This document shows, piece by piece, positions 13,501 through 22,347 of a stretch of DNA of 23,808 nt. Every line of letters starts with the position of its first letter. Position 1 is the stretch's first letter. This DNA is from Raineya sp964654605 (GTDB taxonomy: Bacteria; Bacteroidota; Bacteroidia; Cytophagales; Thermonemataceae). The translations under genes were made by a program, and so were the position numbers. The DNA lies in the NCBI GenBank assembly GCA_964654605.1, contig CAZZLW010000021.1, positions 1 through 23,808 on the forward strand, read 5' to 3'. Under the pieces are notes generated by a model. The model was not told the origin of the DNA, ran no database searches, and saw only the letters and a list, made by a program, of their open reading frames with translations.

Positions 13501-13992
13501 CTAAACTGCCACAAAATAACGTTTTAGCCAACTATTTTCCACACTGGTAAGCCAATTTTTTTCTAAATCTTGCTTTTGCGTAATGCTATTATTGAAAATC
13601 TGCATTTCGGGAGTAATTTTACCTGCCTGTATGGCTTTTTCAAGTTCGTAGAAAGGTATAGTAAAAATTTGTTCTTGGTGCAAAAAAGCAATTTGAGAGC
13701 GGTCAAGCAAAGAAATTTGATACTTTTGCTCCAAAAATTTTACAAAATTTACTTGCTTATCAATAGAACAACCCGAAGCGGCATTGAAATTTTCATCAAC
13801 ACCAACCACCCAAAAACGATTGTAGAAACACTTTACAGCCGCTTGCAGGTCTTGCTCGTGAGCTTTCCAAGTCTGTAAAAATTGTTCCCATTCTTGTTGC
13901 ATAGCAGAAGTTTGCTCTTGGTTTAGAGTTTGGCTTGCCTGATAAATCCAAATACGAGCCGATGAAGGTAATTGCTCAAAATCAACTATCAT
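13501..13992 (-). CDS. Conserved Bacteroidota protein (often mislabelled ABC transporter ATPase)
   Basis: A 163-aa cytosolic protein. The start MIVDFEQLPSSARIWIYQAS, the central VKCFYNRFWVVGVDE and the NAASGCSIDKQVNFVKFLEQ motif (about 70-90) match a conserved Bacteroidota family of this size. Public annotations often call these proteins 'ABC transporter ATPase', but there is no Walker A, Walker B or ABC signature here, so that name is unsupported. The conserved GCSID with its Cys suggests a functional site. Function unknown. It sits between recN and the metallo-hydrolase on the same strand. Confidence 0.75.
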   Translation of the reverse strand: MIVDFEQLPSSARIWIYQASQTLNQEQTSAMQQEWEQFLQTWKAHEQDLQAAVKCFYNRFWVVGVDENFNAASGCSIDKQVNFVKFLEQKYQISLLDRSQIAFLHQEQIFTIPFYELEKAIQAGKITPEMQIFNNSITQKQDLEKNWLTSVENSWLKRYFVAV

Positions 13993-14047
13993 AGTTTTTT
14001 TTACTTTAATCTATGAAAAAAAACGTTCAACAAACGCAAATAGTTTT

Positions 14048-15703
14048 TTATTTACTTCCTAAAAGTTCTTTGGCACTTTGTAGGGCAGAAGTAGAATTTT
14101 TTATGCCGCTAATCATTTGGGCAATTTCTTGCAAACGCTCTTCGTAAGAAAGTTCTTTAATTCGGCTTATGGTACGAGCTTCGGTATCTTCTTTGAAAAC
14201 AAAATAATGCTTTTCGGCTTTGGCGGCAATCTGATGCAAATGCGTAATGGTAATGATTTGATGATTTTTTGCCATTTCTTTCATCATCAGTGCCATTTTG
14301 AGGGCTATTTCGCCTGAAATACCTGTATCAATTTCATCAAAAATAAGTGTAGGCATAGCAGTTTTGCCCGCTAAAATGTACTTAATAGCCAGCATTAGCC
14401 TTGAAAATTCACCTCCCGAAGCTACATTTTTGATTTCTTGTGGGGCAATGCCTTTGTTGGCACTGAATAAGAAAATAACTTTATCTCCGCCCCCCGAATA
14501 TAATTCTGCAGGTAAAATTTGAATTTGCAGGCGAGCATTGGGCATACCAAGCTCAGAAAGCAATTTTTGAAGCTCGTTTTCTAATGAGCTAACTACCGCC
14601 TTGCGTTTTTCAGAAAGCAATTGGGCTTTTTCGGTTGCTTTTTGCAAAGCTATTTGCATTGCTTTTTCAGCTTTTTCCAAAATTTCATCAAAATTTAGCA
14701 CTCTTTCTACTTTGTTTTGCAAATCTTGCTGAATTTGCAATAGCTCTTGAACTGATTTTACGCGATGCTTCTTCTGCAAGCGTTCAATTTCGTCAAGGCG
14801 TTTTTGTACCCAAGCGAGTCTTTCAGGATTGTATTCGGTGCGTTCAAAAAGCCTTTCTACCTCGCGGGTAATATCTTTGAGTTCGGTAAGCGTATTTTCC
14901 AATCTTTCGGCAAGTTCTTCATAAATACTTGAAAACTCGCTCATCTTTTCAAAATCTCTGCAAATAGCTTTTAGGCTGGATAGCACCGAACTTTCACTTT
15001 CTTGTAGTTTGTAAAGGCTTTCCGCAAGTTTGGTTTTAATTTCTTCGGCATTTTCCAAAATACCAAATTCAGCCTCCAATTCTTCTTGTTCATCTTCTTG
15101 CAGAGCGGCTTTGAGCAGTTCTTCCAGTAAAAATTTATGATAGTCCAGCTCTGCTTGTGCCTGATTTTTTTCGGTAAGTAGGCTTTGATAAAATTTGTTT
15201 TTTTGCAAATAATCTTGAAAAAGTGCTTGATATTCGGCTAAAAGTGGGAGATTTTCGGCGAAAATATCAATGATATTGCGTTGATAGCTTTCGGCAGAAA
15301 GTAGTAAATTGTCGTGCTGGGAGTGAATATCAATGAGTTGGGAAGTAATTTGCGAAAGTGTTTCTAAATTTACAGGAGTATCGTTGATAAATGCTCTTGA
15401 TTTGCCCGCAGATGAAATTTCTCGGCGAATGGTAGCAGTATTTTCGTAGTCTAAATCGTTTTCAGCAAAAATATTTTGCAAATGATAGGCTGAAATATCA
15501 AAATGGGCTTCAATAACACACTTTTCGTTCTCGTTGAGTAATACTTTTTTATCAACTCTTCCACCCAAAAGCAAGCCCAAAGCCCCCAGCATAATAGATT
15601 TTCCTGCTCCTGTTTCGCCTGTAATTACATTGAAAGCCCTATGAGGCTCTAAATCTAATTTTTCAATGAGTGCGTAATTTCGTATGTGTAGCGAAAGAAG
15701 CAT
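14048..15703 (-). CDS. recN: DNA repair protein RecN
   Basis: An SMC-like ATPase that acts at double-strand breaks in recombinational repair. 551 aa, the normal family length. Seen: MLLSLHIRNYALIEKLDLEP at the N-terminus, Walker A GETGAGKS (29-36), long coiled-coil arms (about 160-370), the ABC-type signature ASGGEFSRLMLAIKYIL and Walker B PTLIFDEIDTGISGEIA, then ITHLHQIAAKA. All parts are intact. The start at 15703 matches the family N-terminus. It lies 78 bp after the transketolase subunit and 55 bp before the 163-aa gene. Confidence 0.97.
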   Translation of the reverse strand: MLLSLHIRNYALIEKLDLEPHRAFNVITGETGAGKSIMLGALGLLLGGRVDKKVLLNENEKCVIEAHFDISAYHLQNIFAENDLDYENTATIRREISSAGKSRAFINDTPVNLETLSQITSQLIDIHSQHDNLLLSAESYQRNIIDIFAENLPLLAEYQALFQDYLQKNKFYQSLLTEKNQAQAELDYHKFLLEELLKAALQEDEQEELEAEFGILENAEEIKTKLAESLYKLQESESSVLSSLKAICRDFEKMSEFSSIYEELAERLENTLTELKDITREVERLFERTEYNPERLAWVQKRLDEIERLQKKHRVKSVQELLQIQQDLQNKVERVLNFDEILEKAEKAMQIALQKATEKAQLLSEKRKAVVSSLENELQKLLSELGMPNARLQIQILPAELYSGGGDKVIFLFSANKGIAPQEIKNVASGGEFSRLMLAIKYILAGKTAMPTLIFDEIDTGISGEIALKMALMMKEMAKNHQIITITHLHQIAAKAEKHYFVFKEDTEARTISRIKELSYEERLQEIAQMISGIKNSTSALQSAKELLGSK

Positions 15704-15781
15704 TTACAAGCAAAAATTTGATGGTTGATGTGAGTATAACCTTGTAGCAGTTGCTTATGTTCAATTTGCCTTTTGATTATC

Positions 15782-16630
15782 TTAATAATCGCCGATAGTT
15801 TCGGGTAATTGGGCAAGGGCTTTTTGCAGTTCCTCGTCGTTAGGGGCAATGCCGTGCCATTTGTGCGAATTCATCATAAAATCTACTCCAAAACCCATTT
15901 CGGTTTTCATTAAAATCAGAATAGGTTGTTTGTTGCCTGTTTGTTTTTTAGCTTCTGCCAAAACCTCTAAAACGACTTGCATATCGTTGCCATTCATTGT
16001 GAGGGTTTTCCAGCCAAAAGCCTCCCATTTGGCTTGCAGATTTTTCAAAGACATCACTTGCTCTACGGGTCCATCAATCTGCTGACCATTGTAATCTACA
16101 ATGCCAATAAGGTTATCTACTTGATGATGAGCCGCATACATAGCGGCTTCCCAGATTTGTCCTTCTTGTTGCTCGCCATCGCCCATAAGCACATACACAA
16201 GGCTGGTATCGCCATTGAGTTTTTTTCCTTGTGCCGCCCCGATAGCTACCGAAAGTCCTTGTCCCAAAGAACCAGAGGCTACTCGTATGCCGGGCAAACC
16301 TTCGTGGGTAGCGGGGTGTCCTTGCAGGCGGGAGTTGATTTTACGAAAAGTTTTTAATTCTGTGGTTTCAAAATAGCCACTCCGAGCCAGCACGCTATAC
16401 CATAGCGGCGAAATGTGTCCGTTGGAAAGGAAAAACAAATCTTGGTTTTTTCCTTGCATATCAAAGGGCTGTGGCTTGTGATTCATTACTTCAAAATAAA
16501 GAGCCACGAGCAAATCGGTGCAACCCAAAGAGCCACCTGGGTGTCCCGATTGTGCCGAATGTACCATTCGTACAATATCTCGGCGAACCTGCGTTGCAAT
16601 ATTTTGAAGTTCTTGTAAAGATTTTTTCAT
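15782..16630 (-). CDS. Transketolase, N-terminal (TPP-binding) subunit
   Basis: The N-terminal half of transketolase, which moves two-carbon units between sugar phosphates in the pentose phosphate pathway. 282 aa from the ATG at 16630 (MKKSLQELQN). The earlier ATG at 16663 adds 11 residues with no family match. Seen: HSAQSGHPGGSLGCTDLLVA (24-43), FFLSNGHISPLWY, RLQGHP, GSLGQGLSVAIGAA and the thiamine diphosphate motif GDGEQQEGQIWEA (150-162), followed by VDYNGQQIDG. Split transketolases are common in Bacteroidota. The C-terminal subunit, needed for activity, is not next to it and must be elsewhere in the genome. Confidence 0.93.
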   Translation of the reverse strand: MKKSLQELQNIATQVRRDIVRMVHSAQSGHPGGSLGCTDLLVALYFEVMNHKPQPFDMQGKNQDLFFLSNGHISPLWYSVLARSGYFETTELKTFRKINSRLQGHPATHEGLPGIRVASGSLGQGLSVAIGAAQGKKLNGDTSLVYVLMGDGEQQEGQIWEAAMYAAHHQVDNLIGIVDYNGQQIDGPVEQVMSLKNLQAKWEAFGWKTLTMNGNDMQVVLEVLAEAKKQTGNKQPILILMKTEMGFGVDFMMNSHKWHGIAPNDEELQKALAQLPETIGDY

Positions 16631-16678
16631 ATTTGGATTGGTATATTTAGAAACAAGATACACGGAACAAAACTTTAA

Positions 16679-16716
16679 TTTGAAGTTCTAAACTTCAAAC
16701 TTCAAACCTCAAACTT
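16679..16716. repeat. Palindrome and short repeats of the CAAACTT type
   Basis: TTTGAAGTT (16679-16687) and AACTTCAAA (16691-16699) are perfect 9-bp arms around CTA. They are followed by further CTTCAAAC / CCTCAAAC / TTTTC units. The same word set recurs at 22198-22270, so this is a dispersed intergenic repeat of the host. Confidence 0.6.
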
Positions 16717-16734
16717 TTCAACTACCGACCTTAT

Positions 16735-17931
16735 TTATTTGAGTTTTTTTCTTCTTTCACGTTCTTTTTTCACAAGCATAAACTCGCGACTGCTTTGTCC
16801 TGCGATAGAGGTGTTTTCAGCGGCACGGCGAAATAAATAAGGCATTACGGCTTCTACGGGTCCGTAAGGAACGTACTTTACTACATTATAGCCCGCTTTG
16901 GCAAGAGCATAAGAGATTTGGTCGCTCATACCAAAGAGTTGAGCAAAATAAATGCGTTTATCGTCTTTGGCAATGCCTTTTTCTTGCATTAGTTGCGTAA
17001 GCAAAAGATTGCTGTACTCGTTGTGCGTACCCAAACAAAGAGCGATTTTGTCTAAATTTTCCACACAAAAACGAGTGGCGTCATTGAAATCTTTATCGCA
17101 ACTTTCTTTGCTTGGCTGAATAGGGTTTTTATAGCCCAATTTTTCGGCACGCTCGGCTTCTTTTTCCATATAAGCCCCACGCACCAATTTTGCACCTAAA
17201 AAATAACCTTTATTTTCTGCATCAGCAAAGGCTTTTTTTAGGTTATTTAGCATATCCCAGCGATAAAGCTGATAAGTGTTGTAAATGACAGCTCGCTGGC
17301 GGTTATATTTTTCCATAGCCTCGTAAGTGAGCTTATCAATTACATCTTGAATCCAAGTTTCTTCGCCATCTACAAGTAAATTGACATCAAGTTCATAAGC
17401 CTTTCGGCAGATGCTATCAAAACGCTTTTGTACGCGTTCCCATTCTGCTTTTTCAGGTTCTGAAAGAGCCTGACCCGCTTGAATTTTTTCTAAAAGACCA
17501 AAACGAGCTATTCCCGTAACCTTGAACACCGAAAAGGGAATATTGGGATTGTGGTCGGCTTTTTCTATGGTATGTAAAATTTCCTCGCAGGTGGCATCAA
17601 AACTTTTTTCGTTTTTTTCGCCTTCTACCGAGTAATCCAAAATAGCCCCAATGTGGTATTTGGCAAGTTCTTGAATGGTTTTTTCACATTCTTCAATAGT
17701 TTCGCCCCCGCAAAAATGCTCAAAAATAGTATGGCGAACAACACTTTTTACAAAAGGCAGATGATACTTGAAGGCAAATTTCAGAAAAGAAGTGCCGTAT
17801 TTAACTAAAAAATTGCTGTTCATTGCCCAAAAAAGCCAATAAGTTTTAGTAAGTTGTCTATTGCTTTGGGCTTCAAAAGCGGTAGCAGTATCTTCAAAAG
17901 AAATCGGGGCAGATTGCGTGAGAACTTCCAT
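16735..17931 (-). CDS. Proline dehydrogenase (monofunctional)
   Basis: An FAD enzyme that oxidises proline to pyrroline-5-carboxylate, the first step of proline use. 398 aa, the size of monofunctional ProDH rather than fused PutA. Seen: ILDYSVEGE (95-103), LVDGEETWIQ, YNTYQLYRWD, KLVRGAYMEKE, CLGTHNEYS, FAQLFGMSDQ and YVPYGPVEAVMPYLFRRAAE, the FAD- and substrate-binding barrel strands of the family. No fused P5C dehydrogenase is present; that enzyme must be encoded elsewhere. It has its own promoter (17966-17995), so it is probably transcribed alone. Confidence 0.95.
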   Translation of the reverse strand: MEVLTQSAPISFEDTATAFEAQSNRQLTKTYWLFWAMNSNFLVKYGTSFLKFAFKYHLPFVKSVVRHTIFEHFCGGETIEECEKTIQELAKYHIGAILDYSVEGEKNEKSFDATCEEILHTIEKADHNPNIPFSVFKVTGIARFGLLEKIQAGQALSEPEKAEWERVQKRFDSICRKAYELDVNLLVDGEETWIQDVIDKLTYEAMEKYNRQRAVIYNTYQLYRWDMLNNLKKAFADAENKGYFLGAKLVRGAYMEKEAERAEKLGYKNPIQPSKESCDKDFNDATRFCVENLDKIALCLGTHNEYSNLLLTQLMQEKGIAKDDKRIYFAQLFGMSDQISYALAKAGYNVVKYVPYGPVEAVMPYLFRRAAENTSIAGQSSREFMLVKKERERRKKLK

Positions 17932-17965
17932 TATACACTTTTTATTTTTTCAATAAAAAATCAGG

Positions 17966-17995
17966 CAAAAGTAGTAAAAAAAACTGAAAGCACAA
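17966..17995 (-). promoter_or_regulatory. Promoter of proline dehydrogenase
   Basis: On the minus strand, TTG (17995-17993), a 19-bp spacer, then TACTTTTG (17973-17966), an exact TAnnTTTG. It lies 34 bp upstream of the ATG and just after the stop of the 1002-aa gene. Confidence 0.65.
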
Positions 17996-17997
17996 GT

Positions 17998-20900
17998 CTA
18001 ATAACATTGCCAGAAGGCGGTGTCTTCAAAAACATACATTAGCCCACTATCTCCAAGATTTACGTTCCCAAAACTCTCATCAAATTGCAATAGGAAGTTA
18101 CCTTGATGTTGCTCATCTTGGAGCCATATTGGCTCGCCCAATACGTAACAAGGGGCTTGATAAACCTTTTTGCGAATTTCTCTGCCTTCATCACTACACT
18201 CATAATCAAAAATTTCTGTTGGTACTTTGAGTGCTGTAATTTGGAAAGTGTAAGAATCTGCCAAAGACTTACTTCTCTGAATATCCCCTTCTTTCAAGAA
18301 TAAAATGGCGGTTTGTTCATTAAAAGGCTCATAAGCCTCATTGTAATCGGGATTATAGACAAAAAAAGACAAGGCTATGGTATTTTCAGGAATACGCTGT
18401 GCAAGCAAAGGCATAGTACGTACATCAAGCGTAAAAATATGTTGCATTTTTTTGTTTTCAAAAGTGGGTATTAACTCCTTTTTGATAGGAGCCTGCCCGC
18501 CAATATAATTGAGCGAATGGTTGTCTGGTTTTTGGTCGTAAAGGGGTTCTAAATAATAAATGTGAGTTGTAGGGGCATCAGGTTTTTCGGCAAAGTATTC
18601 GTCGATAAGTTGCTTGATAGTTTCTGATTTGGTAGCAGGGGTAGAGGCTTGCTTTCCCGATTGCTTCAAAATTTCTTCATACTTGTATGTACCTAATCCT
18701 TCTTGGAAGGTTTGCAATATTTCGCCTTTAGCATTATTTTGTAGAGCTATTTTTACAAAATAGGAGGCTGTACCGCTCTCTCGGAAATCTAATAAGAAGT
18801 AATAAACGAAATTTCGGATTTTAGAAATTTGAGAGGCAGAGGCTTTGGCAAGCGATTCTGCGGCTTTTTGCAGAAGGCTTTGAGGCGTATTTTCATTGAA
18901 CAAACTAAAAATCCGTCCCCAAGTGTTTTTTTGTAGATCAATTTGGGGCAATAGTATCTTTTCTATTCGTTGCGAGGGCAAAAAAGAAAGTATTTTTTTG
19001 TAGTAGGGAAGGAGATAATGAGCAAAATCGTCTTGATATTGCGGTTGCCATAGGTGTATATCAAGATAGGTGTCATAGCTTTCACTCCACTGGATTTGAT
19101 TTTTGGCAAAGTTTGCCAAATGAGCTAAAATACTCGTTTGTAAAATTTGATAAGGTATGGAATTGCTAGCAAAATCTTTGAGTTTGCTTTCCAAATACTC
19201 TAAATGTAGCTGACTTATGGCTTGTATAAAGTTACGTATGCTATACAAGTTGCTTTCTTGAATATTACTAAGTTTGCTAATCAGTTCGTCTTGCTCTTTT
19301 TTATCCAGAAGGTTGATAAAAGCAAAACTTTTTTCCCAACCATACTGATTTCCAAGTTTTTTGAGAATTATTCCTGAACTTCGCTCTTTCCCAAGATATT
19401 CAAGAGCCTTTTTGGTGAAATCCAAGCCTTCAAACATAGTTCCATTGCTTTCTCCCCAATAGAAGCTATCCAAATTGAGCCATTCGTCATACCATTTGGG
19501 AACGGCTTTTTTTTGTTCTTGGTGTTGCAGAATAGCCACTACCAAGGCAATTTCGGCTCTGTATCCTTTTTGCCAACCTTCGTCAAGAATTTTGGCACAG
19601 TGTTCAAGCTCATCAATGCCAAACCCACGCCAGTTGAATAAATGATAAAGTGTATGGTAACCCGAATAGTGCATTTTCTTGATTAAAGCACAAAACTGCT
19701 CTACACTAGCAATTTGGAAGGCGTCTTTACACCTATTGGGGTGAATATTAGCACTTTTGGGGCTCAAAGCGGCAGAAAGTAAAGTATTTTGCCAATCTGA
19801 ATAAGAGCCAAAGTTTTCAAGAAATTCGTAAAAACTCTTATTGAAAGTACCCTCTATATTTAGGATATTTATTTCATCTATTTTGCCTTCTGTGAGGGTA
19901 TAGAGAAACTCTTGTTTTTCACCAATTTTTGTGTTGCCGAGCGTTCCAAAATTGGCTACTTGGGTAGCAATGTCTTGTAAAATTTCTTTTTTGAGATTTT
20001 CGGGAATAGCTTTTCCTGCCCGTGCAAGCAAAGTGCAAAAGCCTTTTTGAGCCTGATGGGTAAAGGTTGAAAAACTATCATCAAAAGCACGAGGGTTATT
20101 CTGGTAAGCCCAGAAAGTCATTTTATCCAAATGAGTGTTCCAATAGGGCGTAATGCCTGTATAGGAGTTTTTATGCTCTGCAAGGTTGATTTGCTGTAAA
20201 ATTTTAATAACATTTTGGGGGGTAAAAAATGTTTCTGCATTGTAGGAGGTTAGCTCGTACAAAAGGTCTATGTGCTTGTTTATATCCAGATAGCCCTTGG
20301 TTACAAAATACCACAAAGCAGGCGTAATACCTTCGTAGCCAAATTTTTTGATAAGCACATCTGTTTTTTTGTAATAATCTTTTTGAGTGTTGAGCTGTTC
20401 GGCAATTTTTTGCATTTTATCATCGCTAAGGAGTAGTAAGCCCATTTCGTATTTTTGTACTTTCTTTTTACCTTTCTGAAAGGTGATAAACTCGCCGTGT
20501 TTGAGGTTATGATAGTAGTGGGCAATTTCTTTGGGCGAACCATCATCGTTAAAAATTTCTGATGTTCCGTGGATTTGGTCGTTGAGGTATTCATCTTTTC
20601 TCACCAAAATACCCTCGTTGTTGTACCATTTCCACACACCTGCTTTTTTTCCTTCTCGGTATTCGCCTTCGGTGGTAATCTTGCCATTTACAAACCAAGT
20701 ATGATGTCCGTGCAAAAGATTGTTCCGATAGCTTCCTTTTTCTCGTAAATTGCCTTTTTCATCATACCATTGCCAAGGTCCGTGCCATTGCCCTTTTTCA
20801 AATCCTCCTTTGGATTGAATAACGCCACTTTCGCTGTAAAAAGTCCATTCTCCTTCGGCGAGGTCGCTATCGTAATGCCCTGATGACTTGATGTTTCCGT

Positions 20901-21006
20901 TGGGGTAGTAATACACCCATTTTCCGATTTTTTCTCCTTTATCATTGGTTTCTCCTTCGTACTCAACAACAGAGGAATTGGCGAAGTAGTTTTTGTTGTA
21001 GGGCAT
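17998..21006 (-). CDS. Large protein with MORN-type repeats and YwqG/DUF1963-like C-terminus
   Basis: A 1002-aa protein. Residues about 14-190 hold seven MORN_2-type repeats (GKWVYYYPNGNIKSSGHY, GEWTFYSESGVIQSKGGF, GPWQWYDEKGNLREKGSY, ..GVWKWYNNEGILV..), as in YwqK antitoxin-like proteins. Residues about 200-790 are helical with no family I can name; tandem helical units suggest an alpha-solenoid. The C-terminal ~190 residues (from about 814) resemble DUF1963/YwqG: THIYYLEPLY, ALSFFVYNPD, CYVLGEPIWLQDE, then GNFLLQFDESFGN and GDSGLMYVF. Known: ywqG and ywqK lie in the same B. subtilis toxin operon (ywqJ is the toxin), so their joining here is notable. No signal peptide. It follows the GAF-domain gene after 12 bp and is probably in one operon with it. 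Function unknown. Confidence 0.75.
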   Translation of the reverse strand: MPYNKNYFANSSVVEYEGETNDKGEKIGKWVYYYPNGNIKSSGHYDSDLAEGEWTFYSESGVIQSKGGFEKGQWHGPWQWYDEKGNLREKGSYRNNLLHGHHTWFVNGKITTEGEYREGKKAGVWKWYNNEGILVRKDEYLNDQIHGTSEIFNDDGSPKEIAHYYHNLKHGEFITFQKGKKKVQKYEMGLLLLSDDKMQKIAEQLNTQKDYYKKTDVLIKKFGYEGITPALWYFVTKGYLDINKHIDLLYELTSYNAETFFTPQNVIKILQQINLAEHKNSYTGITPYWNTHLDKMTFWAYQNNPRAFDDSFSTFTHQAQKGFCTLLARAGKAIPENLKKEILQDIATQVANFGTLGNTKIGEKQEFLYTLTEGKIDEINILNIEGTFNKSFYEFLENFGSYSDWQNTLLSAALSPKSANIHPNRCKDAFQIASVEQFCALIKKMHYSGYHTLYHLFNWRGFGIDELEHCAKILDEGWQKGYRAEIALVVAILQHQEQKKAVPKWYDEWLNLDSFYWGESNGTMFEGLDFTKKALEYLGKERSSGIILKKLGNQYGWEKSFAFINLLDKKEQDELISKLSNIQESNLYSIRNFIQAISQLHLEYLESKLKDFASNSIPYQILQTSILAHLANFAKNQIQWSESYDTYLDIHLWQPQYQDDFAHYLLPYYKKILSFLPSQRIEKILLPQIDLQKNTWGRIFSLFNENTPQSLLQKAAESLAKASASQISKIRNFVYYFLLDFRESGTASYFVKIALQNNAKGEILQTFQEGLGTYKYEEILKQSGKQASTPATKSETIKQLIDEYFAEKPDAPTTHIYYLEPLYDQKPDNHSLNYIGGQAPIKKELIPTFENKKMQHIFTLDVRTMPLLAQRIPENTIALSFFVYNPDYNEAYEPFNEQTAILFLKEGDIQRSKSLADSYTFQITALKVPTEIFDYECSDEGREIRKKVYQAPCYVLGEPIWLQDEQHQGNFLLQFDESFGNVNLGDSGLMYVFEDTAFWQCY

Positions 21007-21018
21007 AAAAAATAGTTT

Positions 21019-22134
21019 TTACGTATTCAAAGATTTTTTCAGTGCATTGATTTCGGCATTTTTGGTACGAAGGTCGGTTTCCAAAACTTTTAGTTTGTTT
21101 TGGAACTCTTGTAGCATCTTTTCCTTTTTTTCAAGTTCCTGACGAATTTCATTGGCTTTTGCGGAAAGTTCACGAGTTTGTTTATTGATTTGAGCGTTGG
21201 CTACGGTACTACCCAAGTCTTCACTTACTTCTTTGACAAAATCAATCTCGTGTTTAGCAAATTTTTTCATAGCGGCAAGTTCTACAACCCCATAAGTGAT
21301 TTCATTGACGCGTATAGGGGCAAGAATAATAGAACGTGGCAAGGCTTCACCCAAACCCGAAGTGATTTGAATGTAATTTTCAGGAATATCGTCAATGTAA
21401 ATAACTTCGTTGTCCATAATACACCTACCTACCAATCCTTCTTGCATTTCAAAGGTTTTTTGCAAAAACTTTCTACGAGAATAGGCATAGGCGGCAACAC
21501 ACTCAACCACAGGACGAGGCTTGGCTTCATTATTGATGATATACACTGCCCCCTGATTAGCTCCTACGTGATTTACCAAATCCCGAATGAATAAATACCC
21601 AATCTCACTCAATTCGGCATTTTGGTTATCGCGTAATAGGTCTGAAAATTTTGTAATACCCGTAACCGTCCAGTTTCGGTTGGTTTCTTCTTCTGAAATT
21701 TGCTGCAATTGCTCACGCATTTCAATCAGCGATTTGCCCAAACCTTCTTGCGGGTTCAGATATTCCAGTTGCATTGAAAAGTCTTTTTCACCAATTTTTC
21801 GGATAAATTGCAAGGCTTCCTGAATTTCTAAGGATAGCCTCTGTAAAGTTTGCAAAGTGGGTTTTTGTTCGGGAATTGCTTTTTCAATATCTTCGCTACT
21901 TAAAACTTCTCCTGCTAATAGCTGTTCAGAAATTAAACGCATATCATTAAAAGTCCCAAAAACCTTCTGTTCAACAATATACGCCAATAGACCTATCACA
22001 ATGAGTGTGGCAATAAGCAAAGAGATTTCAAAAAATAAATTGATTTCATTGTAAAGGGCTACATATACTACATCGCCGCCTACAAGTACAAAAAGAATTA
22101 GAAGTAAAATAGTGAACTGACTGCGAAAACTCAT
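21019..22134 (-). CDS. Two-TM GAF-domain sensor-like protein with coiled-coil ends
   Basis: A 371-aa protein. Two TM segments (about 8-26 and 34-53) make a short membrane hairpin. A HAMP-like and helical linker follows (54-160), then a GAF domain (about 165-305: DLVNHVGANQGAVYII, GLVGRCIMDNEVIYIDDIPE, RSIILAPIRVNEITYGVVEL) and a C-terminal coiled coil (310-371). There is no kinase, cyclase or receiver domain, so it is not a complete sensor enzyme by itself; it may signal to a partner protein. It is the first gene of a likely two-gene operon with the 1002-aa protein and is divergent from serS. Confidence 0.8.
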   Translation of the reverse strand: MSFRSQFTILLLILFVLVGGDVVYVALYNEINLFFEISLLIATLIVIGLLAYIVEQKVFGTFNDMRLISEQLLAGEVLSSEDIEKAIPEQKPTLQTLQRLSLEIQEALQFIRKIGEKDFSMQLEYLNPQEGLGKSLIEMREQLQQISEEETNRNWTVTGITKFSDLLRDNQNAELSEIGYLFIRDLVNHVGANQGAVYIINNEAKPRPVVECVAAYAYSRRKFLQKTFEMQEGLVGRCIMDNEVIYIDDIPENYIQITSGLGEALPRSIILAPIRVNEITYGVVELAAMKKFAKHEIDFVKEVSEDLGSTVANAQINKQTRELSAKANEIRQELEKKEKMLQEFQNKLKVLETDLRTKNAEINALKKSLNT

Positions 22135-22197
22135 AAGTGTATGTGTTTCTTGCTAATTATTTTTTTATAGGCTGTCTAAAATATTTTGCTTATACAG

Positions 22198-22270
22198 GCT
22201 CAAAGTTTTGGAAGTTCAAAAGTTTGAGCGGTTCAAAGCTAAAAAACTTTCAAACTTTCATTTTTGAACC
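22198..22270. repeat. Nested inverted repeats of the CAAACTT family between GAF gene and serS
   Basis: GCTCAAA (22198-22204) pairs with TTTGAGC (22223-22229), and GGTTCAAA (22230-22237) with TTTGAACC (22263-22270). Inner units read TTCAAAAGTTTG and CTTTCAAACTTTC. This is related to the palindrome at 16679. It lies in the divergent promoter region, upstream of the serS promoter. Confidence 0.55.
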
Positions 22271-22301
22271 TTACAAAAATAAAGATTTTGGAGAAAAAAT
22301 A

Positions 22302-22329
22302 TTGCTTTCGTAGATTTTTTTTAGCTTTG
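22302..22329 (+). promoter_or_regulatory. Promoter of serS
   Basis: TTG (22302-22304), a 17-bp spacer, then TAGCTTTG (22322-22329), an exact TAnnTTTG. The transcript would start about 12 bp before the ATG at 22348. This also argues against the longer TTG start at 22264, which lies upstream of the promoter. Confidence 0.75.
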
Positions 22330-22347
22330 CAACTAAAATTTTTGCTT

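Noticed and set aside
13496..13503. TAGTTTTG box upstream of the metallo-hydrolase
   Set aside because: An exact -7 match, but it lies at the stop of the upstream gene, has no properly spaced TTG, and the gene may be co-transcribed; chance match not excluded.
22264..22347. Longer TTG start for serS
   Set aside because: It lies upstream of the exact promoter match, and the added 28 residues are foreign to SerRS.
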